DNA from: JAUXIQ01 sp030620925 [NCBI: Nitrospinota bacterium]
Lineage (GTDB): Bacteria; JAUXIQ01
Length of the DNA: 7,133 bases
Assembly (NCBI GenBank): GCA_030620925.1
Contig: JAUXIQ010000098.1
Span: 1 to 7,133, forward strand
Direction of reading: 5' to 3'
A program made the position numbers and the translations under genes. The notes under the pieces are model-generated. The model was not told where the DNA came from. It saw only the letters and a list, made by a program, of their open reading frames with translations, and did not search any database. Positions 5,740-7,133 of the stretch are shown piece by piece. Each line of letters opens with the position of its first letter. Within the stretch, counting starts at the first letter, position 1.

Positions 5740-6365
5740 TGGCCACTATCCAGGATATAGCGGATGAGATAAAGACCGCTACCAAACGGACAGACATGGA
5801 GTCCGGGATACTGGCCTCCGTGCAGCGAGCGGTGGAGTTCATCGAAAATGAATACGACTGGAGATGGTTAGAAGAGTCATCCTCTACATTCACCACGAGT
5901 AACGGTACAGAGTCTTATAGCATCGAGAGCGATATAGGAGTAACGAACTTAAAAAAGATTCGAGAATTACGTTACGAGAACAACTCCGCCAATAGTGAAT
6001 GGCCGGTTAACAGAAAATCTCAGAAAGAGTTCAGAGATAAGTGGGGACTCAACACCAGCACCGGAGAGCCTATCGAGTATATGGAGGATGCCGGTAACAT
6101 CCATCTGGCCCCTAAACCGGGTGGGACGTACACTGTCAGATTCAAATACTGGAAGAAGCACCCGACCACAGCCGACACTACGCTACTAGTCCCCTCAAGG
6201 AACATCGTCAAAGAGAAAGCCCTGGCGATATTCTTCCTGGATTACAACGACATGCCAGAACTGGCCGAGCCTCACGAGTTCGAGTATTTAAAAGAACTGC
6301 AAAGCCTCTTCGCTCTGGAAACCTCGGGCGATGAAGTGGTAACGGTCAAATATAGAGATTTTTAA
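5739..6365 (+). CDS. Head-tail adaptor (head completion) protein
   Basis: This 208-residue protein resembles the phage adaptor family that docks under the portal ring and joins it to the tail in podovirus-like and related phages. The order of elements fits. An N-terminal helical part (residues 1-45, with EFIENEYDWRWLEE) is followed by FTTSNGTESYSIESDIG (51-67) and then KKIRELRY (72-79). Next comes KSQKEFRDKWGLNTSTGEP (93-111), IEYMEDAGNIHLAPKPGG (112-129) and the strand YTVRFKYWKKHP (131-142). Helical segments with VPSRNIVKEKALAIFF (151-166) and EYLKELQSLFAL close it. The family name is from recognition of this pattern, not a search. It begins within the TGATG overlap with the zinc-finger gene and has only a weak purine-rich tract upstream (around 5722-5729), consistent with translational coupling. 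Confidence 0.8.
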   Translation: MATIQDIADEIKTATKRTDMESGILASVQRAVEFIENEYDWRWLEESSSTFTTSNGTESYSIESDIGVTNLKKIRELRYENNSANSEWPVNRKSQKEFRDKWGLNTSTGEPIEYMEDAGNIHLAPKPGGTYTVRFKYWKKHPTTADTTLLVPSRNIVKEKALAIFFLDYNDMPELAEPHEFEYLKELQSLFALETSGDEVVTVKYRDF

Positions 6366-6536
6366 GGTATCCCTCAAAGATACAAGATACACCACTCGAT
6401 CAGATTTGAGAAGGCGAATCGAAAGACGAGGTATAAAGTGAAAGACGTCATTCCGCAGGAGGGTCTTAAAGGCACGACCGGTTAGACTGTTCGGCGCACC
6501 CCGTTACCTGCGGGGAAAACATGCAGGAGTTAATCA
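6366..6536 (+). other. Spacer with small repeats, an unused ribosome binding site and a hairpin
   Basis: This 171-base gap holds no gene I can support. Visible features are a tandem AGATACA pair (6378-6391), a direct repeat GAAAGACG (6421-6428 and 6440-6447), and GCAGGAGGG (6455-6463) with no start codon at a usable distance. There is also a hairpin CCCCG/CGGGG (6499-6503 with 6511-6515, 7-base loop). The stem resembles the one at 5289-5305. The frame of the upstream adaptor stays open for 39 codons after its TAA, to TAG at 6483-6485, which may be chance. The real ribosome binding site of the next gene, GCAGGAG at 6522-6528, closes the spacer. Confidence 0.45.
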
Positions 6537-7133
6537 ATGACAGACGCTATTAACAGTTGGGATAAAAACAGGCCCGCAGGTACGGATTACATCGACGCTT
6601 CCGATGAGTTGATACGGGCCAACCAGGCGGCCGTTGAAGAGATGACCGGCGGCTGGATGCAGGATTTAATTGTGACCAACGGCGGTTCGGCGGGACAGAT
6701 AGATATAGACGCCACACGGCTCGGCCTCATTAAGAGTTCGGGAGCGCCACCGCTTATTATTGTCGATCGAAGCACAAATCTTACCTGCGATTGGGGCAAT
6801 GGTGAGGCGATAAACGGAAGAGAAGCGGGCCTAGCGACTACCGCAGGTTGGAAATATGTGTGGGTTCTGCGCGATCCTGTTGCGGGGAATACGGGCAGCT
6901 TATTTTCTGCGGCAACCGCGGTGGGCGGCGTAACCATGCCCGGCGATTACGCTTTCGGGCGGCTCGTTGGAACTGTTTACTGGGATGGAGCAAGCGACTT
7001 CACGGCTTTTATCCAGCGCGGCAACAGAGTAGCTATCAAAAGTCCGCCCCAGGTGCTGAATAACGGGCGCAGCGACTTGGCGTGGACACAGCTCGACCTG
7101 AGTGCTTATATACCGACTATTACCCGTGAAATA
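6537..7133 (+). CDS. Fibre- or appendage-like virion protein (3' truncated)
   Basis: The frame is open from ATG at 6537 to the window end, 199 codons without a stop. GCAGGAG at 6522-6528, eight bases before ATG, supports the start; the ATG at 6521 gives only ten codons. The N-terminal segment INSWDKNRPAGTDYIDASDE (5-24), then LIRANQAAVEE, matches the WD-x-PAG-x-D...IR-x-N lead-in often seen at the start of phage fibre and spike genes. Residues about 42-168 look beta-rich. GWKYVWVLRD (104-113), a LFSAAT stretch, and MPGDYAFGRLVGTVYWDG (134-151) followed by FTAFIQRGNRV (155-165) resemble a domain frequent in phage tail and appendage proteins. The function would be part of a fibre, spike or head fibre. 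Without the C-terminus, which normally carries the receptor-binding part, a narrower call is not justified. Confidence 0.65.
   Translation, partial: MTDAINSWDKNRPAGTDYIDASDELIRANQAAVEEMTGGWMQDLIVTNGGSAGQIDIDATRLGLIKSSGAPPLIIVDRSTNLTCDWGNGEAINGREAGLATTAGWKYVWVLRDPVAGNTGSLFSAATAVGGVTMPGDYAFGRLVGTVYWDGASDFTAFIQRGNRVAIKSPPQVLNNGRSDLAWTQLDLSAYIPTITREI

Noticed and set aside
6406-6437. TTGAGA and TATAAA as a sigma-70-like promoter before the fibre gene.
   Set aside because: The spacer is 20 bases, clearly longer than the usual 17, and the -35 is a partial match, so I do not list it as a feature.
6438-6485. A 15-codon leader peptide starting with GTG at 6438 after GAGG.
   Set aside because: It is very short, has a minor start codon and only a partial ribosome binding site, and the frame is simply the tail of the open stretch after the adaptor stop.
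1-7133. tRNA or rRNA genes, integrase, toxin-antitoxin or anti-defence genes.
   Set aside because: I looked on both strands and saw no cloverleaf-like segment, no rRNA-like stretch and no open frame with such motifs. Every supported gene belongs to virion assembly or is unassigned within it.

Overview
This window is a stretch of the virion-assembly module of a tailed double-stranded DNA bacteriophage (Caudoviricetes), or of a prophage. All genes are on the + strand in the canonical order: large terminase (3' part only), P22-type portal, scaffolding protein, N4-gp56-type major capsid protein, small capsid-associated protein, small zinc-finger protein, head-tail adaptor, and the 5' part of a fibre or appendage protein. 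A P22-like portal, a separate scaffold gene and an N4-gp56-family capsid fit a podovirus-like, short-tailed phage, but no tail gene that would settle this is fully inside the window. The host is not identifiable. Strong AGGAGG-type ribosome binding sites point to a bacterium, and the codon use mixes GC-rich codons with many AGA, AGG and ATA codons. Nothing here (no integrase, repressor or att site) distinguishes a free virus from a prophage.

Layout: 1-771 is the terminase nuclease domain. 778-2619 is the portal. 2620-2846 is a 227-base non-coding stretch packed with inverted repeats, including a convincing Rho-independent terminator. 2853-3740 is the scaffold and 3759-4766 the major capsid protein. 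4767-4868 holds a large imperfect inverted repeat that resembles a chromosomal REP/MITE-type element. 4869-5273 is a beta-rich small protein. 5274-5391 holds a hairpin, then a perfect tandem duplication of 30 bases that ends in the ribosome binding site. 5392-5739 is the zinc-finger protein and 5739-6365 the adaptor, overlapping by one base. 6366-6536 is a degenerate-looking spacer. 6537-7133 is the fibre-like gene, which runs off the end.

How the genes work together: scaffold and capsid protein co-assemble around the portal vertex to make the procapsid. Terminase docks on the portal and pumps in and cuts the DNA. The small protein after the capsid gene may decorate the shell, the adaptor closes the portal and joins it to the tail, and the fibre-like protein probably belongs to the virion exterior.

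I see no sign of a wholly new system. The parts most worth a second look are non-coding: structured RNA or DNA in all four longer intergenic gaps, a terminator placed between portal and scaffold, a host-like palindromic repeat inside a capsid operon, and a duplicated translation leader. The zinc-finger gene inside the head module is the least explained protein.
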